Positions 1 to 7,262 of a DNA stretch of 7,907 nucleotides are shown here, in pieces. The stretch lies in the NCBI GenBank assembly GCA_015658965.1, contig DQNX01000126.1:1-7907 (forward strand). The letters run 5' to 3'. Source of the stretch: Gammaproteobacteria bacterium (GTDB lineage: Bacteria; Pseudomonadota; Gammaproteobacteria; PS1; Pseudothioglobaceae). Position 1 is the stretch's first letter; the number at the start of each line of letters is the position of its first letter. Both the position numbers and the translations under genes were made by a program. Under the pieces are notes generated by a model. The model had not been told where the DNA came from and did no database searches. It saw nothing but the letters and a program-made list of their open reading frames with translations.

Positions 1-20
1 ATGATATCTTGTACTTTCAT
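1..20 (-). CDS. 5' end of an unidentified gene (first six codons)
   Basis: On the minus strand an ATG at 20-18 is followed by codons for MKVQDI and then the window ends, so only six full codons are visible. It is called a real start because a textbook Shine-Dalgarno sequence, TAAGGAG, sits 7 bases upstream and because it lies just beyond the lptA stop in the same orientation. In many gammaproteobacteria the gene after lptA is lptB, but the visible residues do not look like the usual LptB N-terminus. An opening of the type MKV-x-DI(M) is common in small CBS-domain proteins; six residues are far too few to name the gene, so that is only a hint. It could be co-transcribed with lptC-lptA or use its own promoter in the 65-base gap. 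Confidence 0.55.
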
Positions 21-27
21 GGTGTTT

Positions 28-34
28 CTCCTTA
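28..34 (-). promoter_or_regulatory. Strong Shine-Dalgarno for the gene starting at 20
   Basis: Read on the minus strand this is TAAGGAG, a near-perfect anti-16S match, with the 7-base spacer AAACACC before ATG. It is the strongest ribosome binding site in the window and is the main support for calling the short coding fragment at the left edge. Confidence 0.75.
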
Positions 35-45
35 TAAATTTGATA

Positions 46-76
46 AACAAATAAATTTGTTATTCTACCGTGTTAA
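46..76 (-). promoter_or_regulatory. Possible promoter with an overlapping AT-rich dyad
   Basis: Between the lptA stop and the next start, the minus strand carries TTAACA (76-71), five of six matches to the -35 consensus, then 17 bases, then TATTTG (53-48), a poor -10. A separate TAGAAT (67-62) could be a -10 but has no good -35. A perfect 7-2-7 inverted repeat, AACAAAT-AA-ATTTGTT, occupies 46-61 and would overlap the -10 or the start site in either reading, the position expected of an operator. AT-rich sequence produces such patterns by chance, so the promoter and operator roles are inference. Confidence 0.25.
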
Positions 77-85
77 GATAAAAAA

Positions 86-571
86 TTATAATTTAATTTT
101 GAACTTAACCCGCTCAGTGCCGTCTTTGGATTTTTTCGCAATGACTTTATCATTTTTAATATCGTAATCTAATGTGCCGCCACTAAAAGAATCAAAGCCT
201 TGTACTAAATGCGCCTTGCCTTGCAGATGCACAAACTCTTTTTTAATAAAATAAGTAATATTGAGTGCGGTGGCCTCAATAAAGCGTGGCTGGTTGGGCT
301 GATTTTGTTTGTAGTGTGCGCGATTATCTTTCGTGCCTCTTACAATCACTTTGGTCACCTCTTTTTGCGAGCTAAATAGTTGAATTTTTTCCCCGCTGAG
401 TGTCAAAGAGCCTTGTACAACCCTAGCATCACCCGTATAGGTGCTCAGCCCTTTTCGTTCATCGATAATCACTGTGTAGGCTTTAATATTAATAGGCTCT
501 TTGGCATCAATCAATAAAGCGCCAACCCCAAAAGACCAGCAACAGAAAAAAACAAAAACTATTTTATTCAT
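86..571 (-). CDS. lptA: LptA, periplasmic LPS transport bridge protein
   Basis: The product of 161 residues is the periplasmic component that links inner-membrane LptB2FGC to outer-membrane LptDE and carries LPS across the periplasm. Residues 1-20 are a short Lys-bearing hydrophobic signal segment (MNKIVFVFF onward), with cleavage probably near residues 18-23. The mature part follows the LptA pattern: EPINIKAYTV (25-34), where E. coli has QPIHIESDQ, then YTGDARVVQG (45-54), a middle segment ending in FIEATALNITY (97-107), and VHLQGKAHLVQG (114-125), where E. coli has VVLTGNAYLQQ. Length is slightly below E. coli LptA (185). The ATG at 571 is preferred over an in-frame GTG at 589, because the longer form puts Ala-Trp-Trp in front of the signal peptide; a GGTGGG stretch upstream may serve as the ribosome site. 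The start overlaps the lptC stop by 8 bases, so translation is probably coupled. No terminator hairpin follows it. Confidence 0.93.
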   Translation of the reverse strand: MNKIVFVFFCCWSFGVGALLIDAKEPINIKAYTVIIDERKGLSTYTGDARVVQGSLTLSGEKIQLFSSQKEVTKVIVRGTKDNRAHYKQNQPNQPRFIEATALNITYFIKKEFVHLQGKAHLVQGFDSFSGGTLDYDIKNDKVIAKKSKDGTERVKFKIKL

Positions 572-1520
572 AACGACCCACCACGCCACCGGTTAATTTA
601 ATCTTTTGATTTTTGGCATCATAATGCATACCTGTTGCATGAATATCAGCCACTTCAGACTGATAACGTATTCTCTCCTTGGTTCGATACACTTCGTTAC
701 CGCCAGACTGATCAACAATCAAATCTTGAGTGTTGATTTTAGAACCTGAATTTTGCAAGATTTTCACCTTACCCAATAATTGTATAATCTCTTTGCGCAT
801 ATCCATATCAACGCCATCTGCATAGATTTTATTGTCTGGAGCCAGATAAGTTGTACTATTTTTAGAATAATAGTGCTTTTGTCCATTCGACTGATCAATG
901 TACAGATCTGTGGTGAGTATCTCTTGCCCGCCGTCTTGATTAATACGGGTCTTGCCCAGCAGTTTCATTTTGTCCTCTTTGGCCTTCATGTGCATACCTT
1001 GGGCGACCATCTTTGCACGTTCACCTAAATAAGTCACTTTCTTATTGCTAATCAAATCGTCTGTTTTGGTGCTGACTAACAATTCTTGCGTATTCATCTT
1101 GTGCGTAACACCCGTGCTTGAACGGACATTAACCTTGCCTTTAAATTTAATCTCACCGCTGTCTAAATAATTAGCACGATTTGAGGTCAGAATATAATCC
1201 TCATCGCCTTTTTCATTATAAATCGTGACTTTTGGATCCAGCAATAAGGCTGGCGTATTCTTAAAATTAAAATACTTTTTAGCTTCAATAAAATGAGACA
1301 ATTGCTGGTCTTGGTCAAACTCTTGCAAGGCAAAATTATCAATCTTTACTATATAAGATACCTCTTGAGAGATCACTTCATTATCAGTCAGTGGGGGTGG
1401 CTCTTTACCTTGTAGGAGATTAAATGAATAGGATAAGCCCTGCATCAAAAGCCACATAGTGCCAATAACCACTATAATGAATAAGGCAATAATTAAATTA
1501 CTTCTAAATTGAAAGTTCAT
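564..1520 (-). CDS. lptC: LptC, LPS export protein with extra repeat modules
   Basis: The product of 318 residues is a bitopic inner-membrane protein that receives LPS from LptB2FG and passes it to LptA. Residues 1-8 are cytoplasmic, 9-28 form one transmembrane helix, and the rest is periplasmic. Residues about 50-190 match the LptC fold; TSNRANYLDSGEIKFKGKV (112-130) lines up with the E. coli stretch RADRAKLTNDRMLYLYGHV. E. coli LptC ends about there, at 191 residues, but this protein continues with two more modules of about 60 residues. Three units begin at residues about 122, 185 and 246. Each has a Leu/Phe-x-Gly-Lys strand, then a T-x-[DE]-L motif, then an A-x-G-[MV] motif; a fourth first strand (IKLTGG) closes the protein. 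The ATG at 1520 is preferred over an in-frame GTG at 1565, which would lie inside thiE and add 15 residues before the anchor. No clear Shine-Dalgarno is seen. kdsC, the usual upstream neighbour, is replaced by divergent thiE. Confidence 0.9.
   Translation of the reverse strand: MNFQFRSNLIIALFIIVVIGTMWLLMQGLSYSFNLLQGKEPPPLTDNEVISQEVSYIVKIDNFALQEFDQDQQLSHFIEAKKYFNFKNTPALLLDPKVTIYNEKGDEDYILTSNRANYLDSGEIKFKGKVNVRSSTGVTHKMNTQELLVSTKTDDLISNKKVTYLGERAKMVAQGMHMKAKEDKMKLLGKTRINQDGGQEILTTDLYIDQSNGQKHYYSKNSTTYLAPDNKIYADGVDMDMRKEIIQLLGKVKILQNSGSKINTQDLIVDQSGGNEVYRTKERIRYQSEVADIHATGMHYDAKNQKIKLTGGVVGRYE
1473..1478 (+). promoter_or_regulatory. Candidate -10 element for thiE inside lptC
   Basis: A perfect TATAAT hexamer on the plus strand lies about 50 bases before the thiE ATG, inside the stretch coding for the LptC transmembrane helix. 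No good -35 is found 16-18 bases upstream and there is no extended TG motif. Because only 8 bases separate thiE from divergent lptC, any thiE promoter must lie in lptC coding sequence, which makes this the best local candidate. Confidence 0.3.
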
Positions 1521-1528
1521 ATCTATTA

Positions 1529-2122
1529 ATGAATCAAAAAATTTCTGGCATTTATGCCATAACACCTAACAAAATACTTGATATTGACCTTATAGAACAA
1601 GCCATTATCACGCATAAAATTAGCATACTACAATATCGTCACAAGCGCCAAACAGCAGTCCAGACGGATAAAATAACAGATGCATCCATTAAGATCAACG
1701 AAGCCAAACAATTACAACAACTGTGCTTAAGACATAATACTTTATTTATCATCAATGATGATATTAACCTGGCGCAAAAAATCAACGCCGATGGCGTGCA
1801 TCTTGGCAAAGAAGATGACACCATACAGACAGCCAGACAAATATTAGGCGCTGATGCAATCATTGGCGTCTCTTGCTACAACGACATCAAGCTCGCCGAG
1901 CATGCACAAAACCAAGGTGCAAACTATGTTGCCTTTGGTGCGCTATTCCCTTCTAGAACCAAGCCCAATGCGCCCAGTTGCCCGCTCAACACAATCACCC
2001 GGGCAAAGCAACAACTGTCCATCCCCATTGTGGGCATAGGTGGCATTAACTTTGACAATCAGCAACAAGCATTCGATGCAGGCTGTGATGCAGTAGCAAT
2101 GATTAACGCCCTATCTAAATAA
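1529..2122 (+). CDS. thiE: Thiamine phosphate synthase ThiE
   Basis: This 197-residue cytoplasmic enzyme condenses the hydroxymethylpyrimidine diphosphate (HMP-PP) and thiazole phosphate moieties to form thiamine monophosphate and pyrophosphate. It is a single TIM barrel with the family signatures in order: GIYAIT (7-12), QYRHK (35-39) with the HMP-PP-binding Arg37 and Lys39, INDD (75-78), DGVHLGKED (88-96) with the Mg-binding Asp96, GVSCYN (113-118) with Ser115, GALFPSRTK (137-145) with Thr144 and Lys145, and VGIGGI (168-173), which binds the thiazole phosphate. All catalytic positions known from Bacillus subtilis ThiE have counterparts, so it should be active. The length is near normal (about 200-220). 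An in-frame TAA just upstream at 1505 leaves ATG 1529 as the only sensible start; only a weak GAAAG (1511-1515) precedes it. It stands alone here, without thiC, thiD, thiG or thiO. No thiamine-pyrophosphate riboswitch fits in the 8-base gap before it. Confidence 0.97.
   Translation: MNQKISGIYAITPNKILDIDLIEQAIITHKISILQYRHKRQTAVQTDKITDASIKINEAKQLQQLCLRHNTLFIINDDINLAQKINADGVHLGKEDDTIQTARQILGADAIIGVSCYNDIKLAEHAQNQGANYVAFGALFPSRTKPNAPSCPLNTITRAKQQLSIPIVGIGGINFDNQQQAFDAGCDAVAMINALSK
1546..1559. promoter_or_regulatory. 14-base palindrome in the thiE/lptC start region
   Basis: TGGCAT-TT-ATGCCA is a perfect 6-2-6 inverted repeat. It lies in the first codons of thiE and 26-39 bases upstream of the lptC ATG, where it could be an operator or an mRNA hairpin for either gene. 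The bases also encode the conserved ThiE signature GIYA, so coding constraint may explain it. Confidence 0.2.
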
Positions 2123-2364
<242 letters not shown>

Positions 2365-5300
2365 TTAATTCATTTTGATGATTTTTTGAATACTGGGACA
2401 ATACAAAGCGCACTGAATGGCATTGTCATAGATGTTTGCTAGCGTTTCCTTGTAAAACATCAGTTGTTTGGTGTGTTGTGATTGTTGTCGGTGTATAAAT
2501 TGATCAAGCGATTCCCCTGCTAAAGGCTCGGCCGTTTTAAAATCAATAATCCACAAAACATCGTTTTCAATAAACAATCGGTCAATAGCAATCATGCGCT
2601 CGCCTGTGACAAATTCAGCCTCAATCAATGTGGAAGGTCGGGGCTTAAATAGCCACCCAAACTGAGAATCAGTTTGGGTGTTATCGAGCAATTTCAACAC
2701 ATAACTTTGCCAATACTCAATCGTGCTGGGTGACGTGCCGATTTCAAGTAGGCGGGCTTTAACATTTTCTATACTGGGATTAAACAAACCCTGTTCATAA
2801 TATTGGTGTATCAGTGTGCCTAGCAAACTTTTAAACAATCGTTCAAAATTTTGCTGATAATCCAGTGTTTCGCCCAACTCTAGCACCTTGATCGGTGGTG
2901 TTGTTATTTGTTTAAATCGCTGTAAAGGTGGTGCTTGATCCGGTGTTTTGGTTAGCACCTGTGGCGTTGGCATTTGCTCAAATACATTTTGATAAAAAGG
3001 CATAAGCAATGCCAGTAAGCTATTTTTCGCTGCTTGATGATTTTGATTCACGCTGCCTAACAAGTGCAATTTATGCTTGGCGCGGGTCATCGCTACATAA
3101 AGCAAACGCATGGTCTCAAACTTATTTTGTTGGGCTTCAACAAACTTTAAATACGTGTACGTTTGCCCCTCCCCAGTCTCAAGCGAAGATTTAATAGGTG
3201 CCAACAATAACGATTGGTCGGCAAATTCTTTCATGTGCATCATCGGTGAGTCATCCCCTCGAGTACCTCGACCAAGACCAGGCATAATCACCGTATCAAA
3301 TTCCAAACCTTTAGACTGGTGAATGGTCATGAGTTTGACGTTTGCTATTTCACTGGGGGCGTATAGCTCGTCTAAGGCGGCTTCGATCGTTTCAATGTTC
3401 AGTGCTTGCTGTTGCTCACAAGCATCAATTATGGCTAAAAATTGATCTTTAATCAAATTATCCGCTGGTGTCAATGAGTGTGTTACCCCCAATTGTTGAA
3501 TGGCAAAAGTAAGCAGTTCAACAAAATTAAATCGGCCTTGATTATCCAGCACCTCGCACAGACAAGCGTGCAAATGTTGCGCTCTATTTTGACCATCTTG
3601 ACTCAGTTGAGCCAAGCTGTCTTCATGGGTTAGTTGCTGATAAATGATTTGGCTATCGTCTTTCGAAAAAACCAAAATATCATCCAGTATAAGCCCACAC
3701 CATGGGGATCTTAATACACTCAACCAAGCCAACTTATCGCCGAGATGCATTAAAGCCCGTGCCAGTGAAAATAAATCTCGGGTTAATAAATGGTCTTTGA
3801 GTGGGGTGATTTTTAACGATTCAAACTCAACACCCTGTTGGTTTAATAAAGGTGCAATCTTCAATAAATGCGAGCGACTTCTCACCAATATTGCTATATG
3901 ATTAGTCGGGTGTTGGGCCAAGGTAGTGCGCACAATCTCCAAGACTGTTTGGGCTTCTTGTGCAGCTTGATCATGGGCAAAAGGATGGAAAGTGATCGCT
4001 TGATGAGACGTCTCAGTTGAAGCCGCCTGAGAAGCGGAATAAGAAATAGCGCCCTGATAGATGTCTTCGTGGGTGGGGAAAATCTCTTGAAAGAATCGAT
4101 TATTACCTTCTACGATAGTCTTAGATGAGCGAAAATTTGTACTTAATAGCAATGAAGTGGGGCGAATATTGGCGATGCCGCTTGCCTTAACTTGCAAAAA
4201 CAACCCCACTTGAGACTCTCTAAATCGATAAATCGATTGCATTGGATCGCCCACCAAAAACAAAGTTTTTCCATCCTCTAGCCGCCAGTGTTTAATCAGT
4301 TTTTCAATGGTGTTAAACTGCGAGGTAGCCGTATCTTGGAATTCGTCAATCAGCAAATGTTGCAATTGAAAATCTAAAAATAAAGCCACATCACTAATGT
4401 GGGAGCGATCATCTAAAGCTTGATTGGCATTGAGTGCAACTTCAATAAAATCCTGCGCTTGTTGTTGCTCAAAGTTCAAATTAAGTTGTGCAACGCAGAG
4501 TTTTAGTACTTGCGCAATCACGGATAGTATCTGCGTTTGAGGCTTAGAAAAATCAACATCCGGCAAGCTAAACAATTCAAACAATAACGTTTTGAAGCTG
4601 TCTTGCCCCTGGAGGTTGGTTAATAATTCTATGAACTCATGTTTTTGTATCTTGGTTTCTTTTGGAAAGCCGTTTCTTTTATCAACACTTTTGCGCCATT
4701 CATTGTCTTTTTTATTGCCGCCTTTGAGCAATAAGTCAGCCAACGATCGCCATTGGTCAAGCGCCCCATAATGGCAATCTGGCAATGCTTGAATGTGAGA
4801 ATATTTAGTGTTGGATTGCAAAATTTCAAAAAAACGAGCGTCTAAATGCTGTTTGGCAATTTTCCCTAAATGGGTTAAATGTGCCTCAACAATTTTCCTG
4901 GCGCTATCTTGCAGCATTTTTGGATTAAGCGCCTTACCCTGGTACAAGCGTGTTAACCACTGATCACGCTTAGACAACATGTGTGTTATCAAGCGATAAA
5001 ACTTCTCCACATTATTGTCCAAATACAATAATAAATCAGCAATCGCTTTTCCATGTTGTGGATCATCAATTAGTAACAAGGTTTGCATCGCTGCTTGTTT
5101 ATAGGCATGATTACGCTGCCATTGTGCCGGCATAATTTGGCGCGGTACTAGCTGTGCCTTGGATGGGTAACGGCTGCTAATCAAACTGGACAAACCGTCA
5201 AAAGTGGATATTTTTAAACGCTTAGGGTTGTTTAGTAATTGCCAATTTCGATCATCTGAACGGGCCATCGCTGTTTGTGCTAAATCATAAGTAATTAGCT

Positions 5301-5544
5301 TATGTGGGGCTTTGGGTCGGGGATGATAGCTCGATTTTAAAGCAGATAAAACGCGCTCGCGCAACTCCTCAACCGCCTTGTTGGTGAAGGTCATGGCAAC
5401 GATATTTTCAGGTTCTGAACACGTCGTCAGCAGTTTAAGATACCGCTGTGTTAGTAATTCGGTTTTGCCGGAGCCAGCGGGTGCTTGAACAATATATGAT
5501 TGTGTAACGTCTAAGGCTTGGTCCCTTTGTTGCTGATCATTCAT
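2365..5544 (-). CDS. AddA/RecB-like UvrD-family helicase-nuclease
   Basis: This 1059-residue protein is predicted to unwind and degrade DNA from double-strand ends, as AddAB or RecBCD do, in recombinational repair. Superfamily 1A helicase motifs are complete: Walker A APAGSGKT (21-28), motif Ia TFTNKAVEELRERV (52-65), motif II IDEFQDT (399-405), motif III VGDPMQSIYRFR (431-442), motif IV TNFRSS (469-474), motif V TIHQSKGLEFD (740-750) and motif VI YVAMTRAKHKL (816-826). A RecB-type PD-(D/E)xK nuclease follows with GTLIHQYYE (909-917, His913), Asp988 in AIDRLF, IDFKT (1000-1004, Asp1001 and Lys1003) and a Q-x6-Y-type motif ending near Tyr1031, so both activities look intact. It is slightly shorter than E. 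coli RecB (1180) or B. subtilis AddA (1232). Its start is 12 bases after the argS stop, so it is probably co-transcribed; only a weak GAG precedes the ATG. No addB, recC or recD is visible beside it. The exact subfamily name is uncertain, so no symbol is given. Confidence 0.93.
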   Translation of the reverse strand: MNDQQQRDQALDVTQSYIVQAPAGSGKTELLTQRYLKLLTTCSEPENIVAMTFTNKAVEELRERVLSALKSSYHPRPKAPHKLITYDLAQTAMARSDDRNWQLLNNPKRLKISTFDGLSSLISSRYPSKAQLVPRQIMPAQWQRNHAYKQAAMQTLLLIDDPQHGKAIADLLLYLDNNVEKFYRLITHMLSKRDQWLTRLYQGKALNPKMLQDSARKIVEAHLTHLGKIAKQHLDARFFEILQSNTKYSHIQALPDCHYGALDQWRSLADLLLKGGNKKDNEWRKSVDKRNGFPKETKIQKHEFIELLTNLQGQDSFKTLLFELFSLPDVDFSKPQTQILSVIAQVLKLCVAQLNLNFEQQQAQDFIEVALNANQALDDRSHISDVALFLDFQLQHLLIDEFQDTATSQFNTIEKLIKHWRLEDGKTLFLVGDPMQSIYRFRESQVGLFLQVKASGIANIRPTSLLLSTNFRSSKTIVEGNNRFFQEIFPTHEDIYQGAISYSASQAASTETSHQAITFHPFAHDQAAQEAQTVLEIVRTTLAQHPTNHIAILVRSRSHLLKIAPLLNQQGVEFESLKITPLKDHLLTRDLFSLARALMHLGDKLAWLSVLRSPWCGLILDDILVFSKDDSQIIYQQLTHEDSLAQLSQDGQNRAQHLHACLCEVLDNQGRFNFVELLTFAIQQLGVTHSLTPADNLIKDQFLAIIDACEQQQALNIETIEAALDELYAPSEIANVKLMTIHQSKGLEFDTVIMPGLGRGTRGDDSPMMHMKEFADQSLLLAPIKSSLETGEGQTYTYLKFVEAQQNKFETMRLLYVAMTRAKHKLHLLGSVNQNHQAAKNSLLALLMPFYQNVFEQMPTPQVLTKTPDQAPPLQRFKQITTPPIKVLELGETLDYQQNFERLFKSLLGTLIHQYYEQGLFNPSIENVKARLLEIGTSPSTIEYWQSYVLKLLDNTQTDSQFGWLFKPRPSTLIEAEFVTGERMIAIDRLFIENDVLWIIDFKTAEPLAGESLDQFIHRQQSQHTKQLMFYKETLANIYDNAIQCALYCPSIQKIIKMN

Positions 5545-5558
5545 ACACTCTGATCATT
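5533..5558. repeat. 9-base direct repeat around the helicase start codon
   Basis: CTGATCATT occurs at 5533-5541 and again at 5550-5558, 17 bases apart, flanking the helicase ATG (5544-5542). On the minus strand each copy is AATGATCAG, so each carries an ATG out of frame with the helicase. The upstream one opens a six-codon frame that ends across the helicase start. It may be chance or a small duplication. Confidence 0.5.
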
Positions 5559-7257
5559 ACATTGATTCCGGTGCACTGACGCCAAGTAAATTTAATCCAT
5601 TCGCAAGCACTTGTTGCACTGCGCTAATGAGTGATAATCTAGCATTACGCAAGCCGGCATCTTCAACCAAAAATTCACTGTTGTTGTAATAACTGTGAAA
5701 ATCACCGGCTAATTCACGTAAATAATAGGCCAATACATGAGGCTCATAATTAAGCGCTGAAGCTTGCACGACATCTTTATAACGATTTAACTGCTTGATT
5801 AAGACCGCCTCCATTTCATTGTCAAGTAACGACAAATCAACGGTCGTGGCATCACTCGTACCTTGTTTGAATACTGAGCAAATACGCGCATGGGCATATT
5901 GAATATAAAATATGGGGTTTTCGTTGGTTTTAGACTTGGCTAAATCCAGGTCAAAATCCATGTGTTGTTCTGATTTACGCAATATATAGAAAAAACGCGC
6001 CGCATCATTGCCGACCTCATGGCGCAGCTCTTCTAGCGTTACAAATGATCCGCTGCGGGTCGACATGGCTACTTTTTTGCCGCTTCGATACAAATTGGCA
6101 AATTGCACCAATAAAATCTCTAGCTTGTCTGGATCGTGCCCCAAAGCGCTAATGGATGCCTTAACCCTAGCCATATAGCCGTGGTGGTCCGAACCCCAAA
6201 TGTTGATAATTTTGTCATAACCGCGTTCAAACTTTTCTAAATGATAAGCAATATCCGAAGCAAAATAAGTGTGCAACCCATTATCACGTACCACCACACG
6301 ATCTAAGTCATCACCAAAATCGGTGGTTTTAAACCAAAGGGCGCCGTCTTTTTCATAAATATGGCCAGAAGCCTGCAATGATTCAACCGTGGTTTTGGAT
6401 AATCCACTGTCAACCAAAGATTGCTCAGAAAACCATTGCTGATATTCAATGCCAAATTCAGATAGATCCGCTTTTATACCGGTCAAAATACGATCGATGG
6501 CTAAATCAAATACTGTTTTATAGTCGCTGCCCAATAATGTTTTACAATTAGCAATCAAGTCGTCAATGTGTTTTTCTTTGTCTCCGCCTTCTTTTTCATC
6601 GGCGTGTACTTTTGAAAAAATATCTAATTTTTCAATGCCAATGATGTGCTTAGCGATAGCAAAAATATAATCACCCTTGTAGCCATTGTCTGGAAATTTA
6701 TCCGTTTCAACATAGCGTAAGTAAACCGACGTGGCCAAAATATCCATTTGCCGGCCCGCATCATTAACGTAATATTCGTTGTCTACCTCGAAGCCAACTG
6801 CCCGTAATAAATTAGCCACGGTTGCGCCATAAGCAGCACCTCGACCATGACCAACATGCAGTGGGCCAGTTGGATTGGCCGAGACAAATTCAAGCAATAC
6901 ACGTTGTTTAGCGCCCACATCAGACAAGCCAAAGGTTTTTCCCTGACTCATAATTTGATTAATAACCGAAGCACTCGAGCCTTGCGATAAGAAAAAATTA
7001 ATAAAGCCTGGGCCAGCAATCTCCACCTTGTCCACCTCTGCAGAACTTGGCAAGTTAGCAATGATCTGTTCTGCTAAGTCGCGGGGCGTACATTGGGCTT
7101 GTTTGGATAGTATTAGGGCAATATTAGAGGCAAAATCTCCTTGTGTTTTATCTTTAGAATGGTCAATACGAATGTTGGCAGGTGCCTCGGTAAGTACGTT
7201 ATTAGCCACCAATATTTCTAAACTTTGGGTTAATAGGGTTTGTAATTGTTCTTTCAT
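5557..7257 (-). CDS. argS: Arginyl-tRNA synthetase
   Basis: This 566-residue class Ia synthetase attaches arginine to tRNA-Arg in the cytoplasm and is essential. The N-terminal tRNA-recognition domain (residues 1-110) contains QGDFASNIALILSK (39-52) and KVEIAGPGFINFFL (77-90), both typical of ArgS. The catalytic Rossmann domain has ANPTGPLHVGHGRG (128-141) with the HIGH signature as HVGH (134-137), WGSDHHGY (354-361), and KKVAMSTRSG (394-403) in the KMSKS position. The degenerate second signature is normal for many ArgS enzymes. The DALR anticodon-binding domain starts near YIQYAHARI (451-459) and runs to the end. Length fits the family (E. coli 577). ATG 7257 is chosen over an in-frame TTG at 7281, which would overlap polA and add eight atypical residues; AAAGG overlapping the polA stop is a close-set ribosome site. 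The gene starts 5 bases after polA and ends 12 bases before the helicase, implying one operon. Confidence 0.98.
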   Translation of the reverse strand: MKEQLQTLLTQSLEILVANNVLTEAPANIRIDHSKDKTQGDFASNIALILSKQAQCTPRDLAEQIIANLPSSAEVDKVEIAGPGFINFFLSQGSSASVINQIMSQGKTFGLSDVGAKQRVLLEFVSANPTGPLHVGHGRGAAYGATVANLLRAVGFEVDNEYYVNDAGRQMDILATSVYLRYVETDKFPDNGYKGDYIFAIAKHIIGIEKLDIFSKVHADEKEGGDKEKHIDDLIANCKTLLGSDYKTVFDLAIDRILTGIKADLSEFGIEYQQWFSEQSLVDSGLSKTTVESLQASGHIYEKDGALWFKTTDFGDDLDRVVVRDNGLHTYFASDIAYHLEKFERGYDKIINIWGSDHHGYMARVKASISALGHDPDKLEILLVQFANLYRSGKKVAMSTRSGSFVTLEELRHEVGNDAARFFYILRKSEQHMDFDLDLAKSKTNENPIFYIQYAHARICSVFKQGTSDATTVDLSLLDNEMEAVLIKQLNRYKDVVQASALNYEPHVLAYYLRELAGDFHSYYNNSEFLVEDAGLRNARLSLISAVQQVLANGLNLLGVSAPESM

Positions 7258-7262
7258 AGCCT

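Noticed and set aside
780..1028. Plus-strand open frame of 82 codons inside lptC
   Set aside because: It lies fully antisense to a well-supported lptC reading frame, has no recognisable motif and looks like a shadow frame.
1521..1565. GTG at 1565 as the lptC start, giving 333 residues
   Set aside because: The added residues are antisense to conserved thiE codons, would precede the membrane anchor without purpose, and have no better ribosome site.
4223..4238. Palindrome AATCGAT-AA-ATCGATT inside the helicase gene
   Set aside because: It encodes the conserved motif III segment QSIYRF, so the symmetry is explained by codon use within a conserved motif.
4629..4829. Minus-strand 66-codon frame inside the helicase gene, which could suggest a frameshift
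   Set aside because: The helicase frame is continuous with all motifs in order, so the second frame is incidental.
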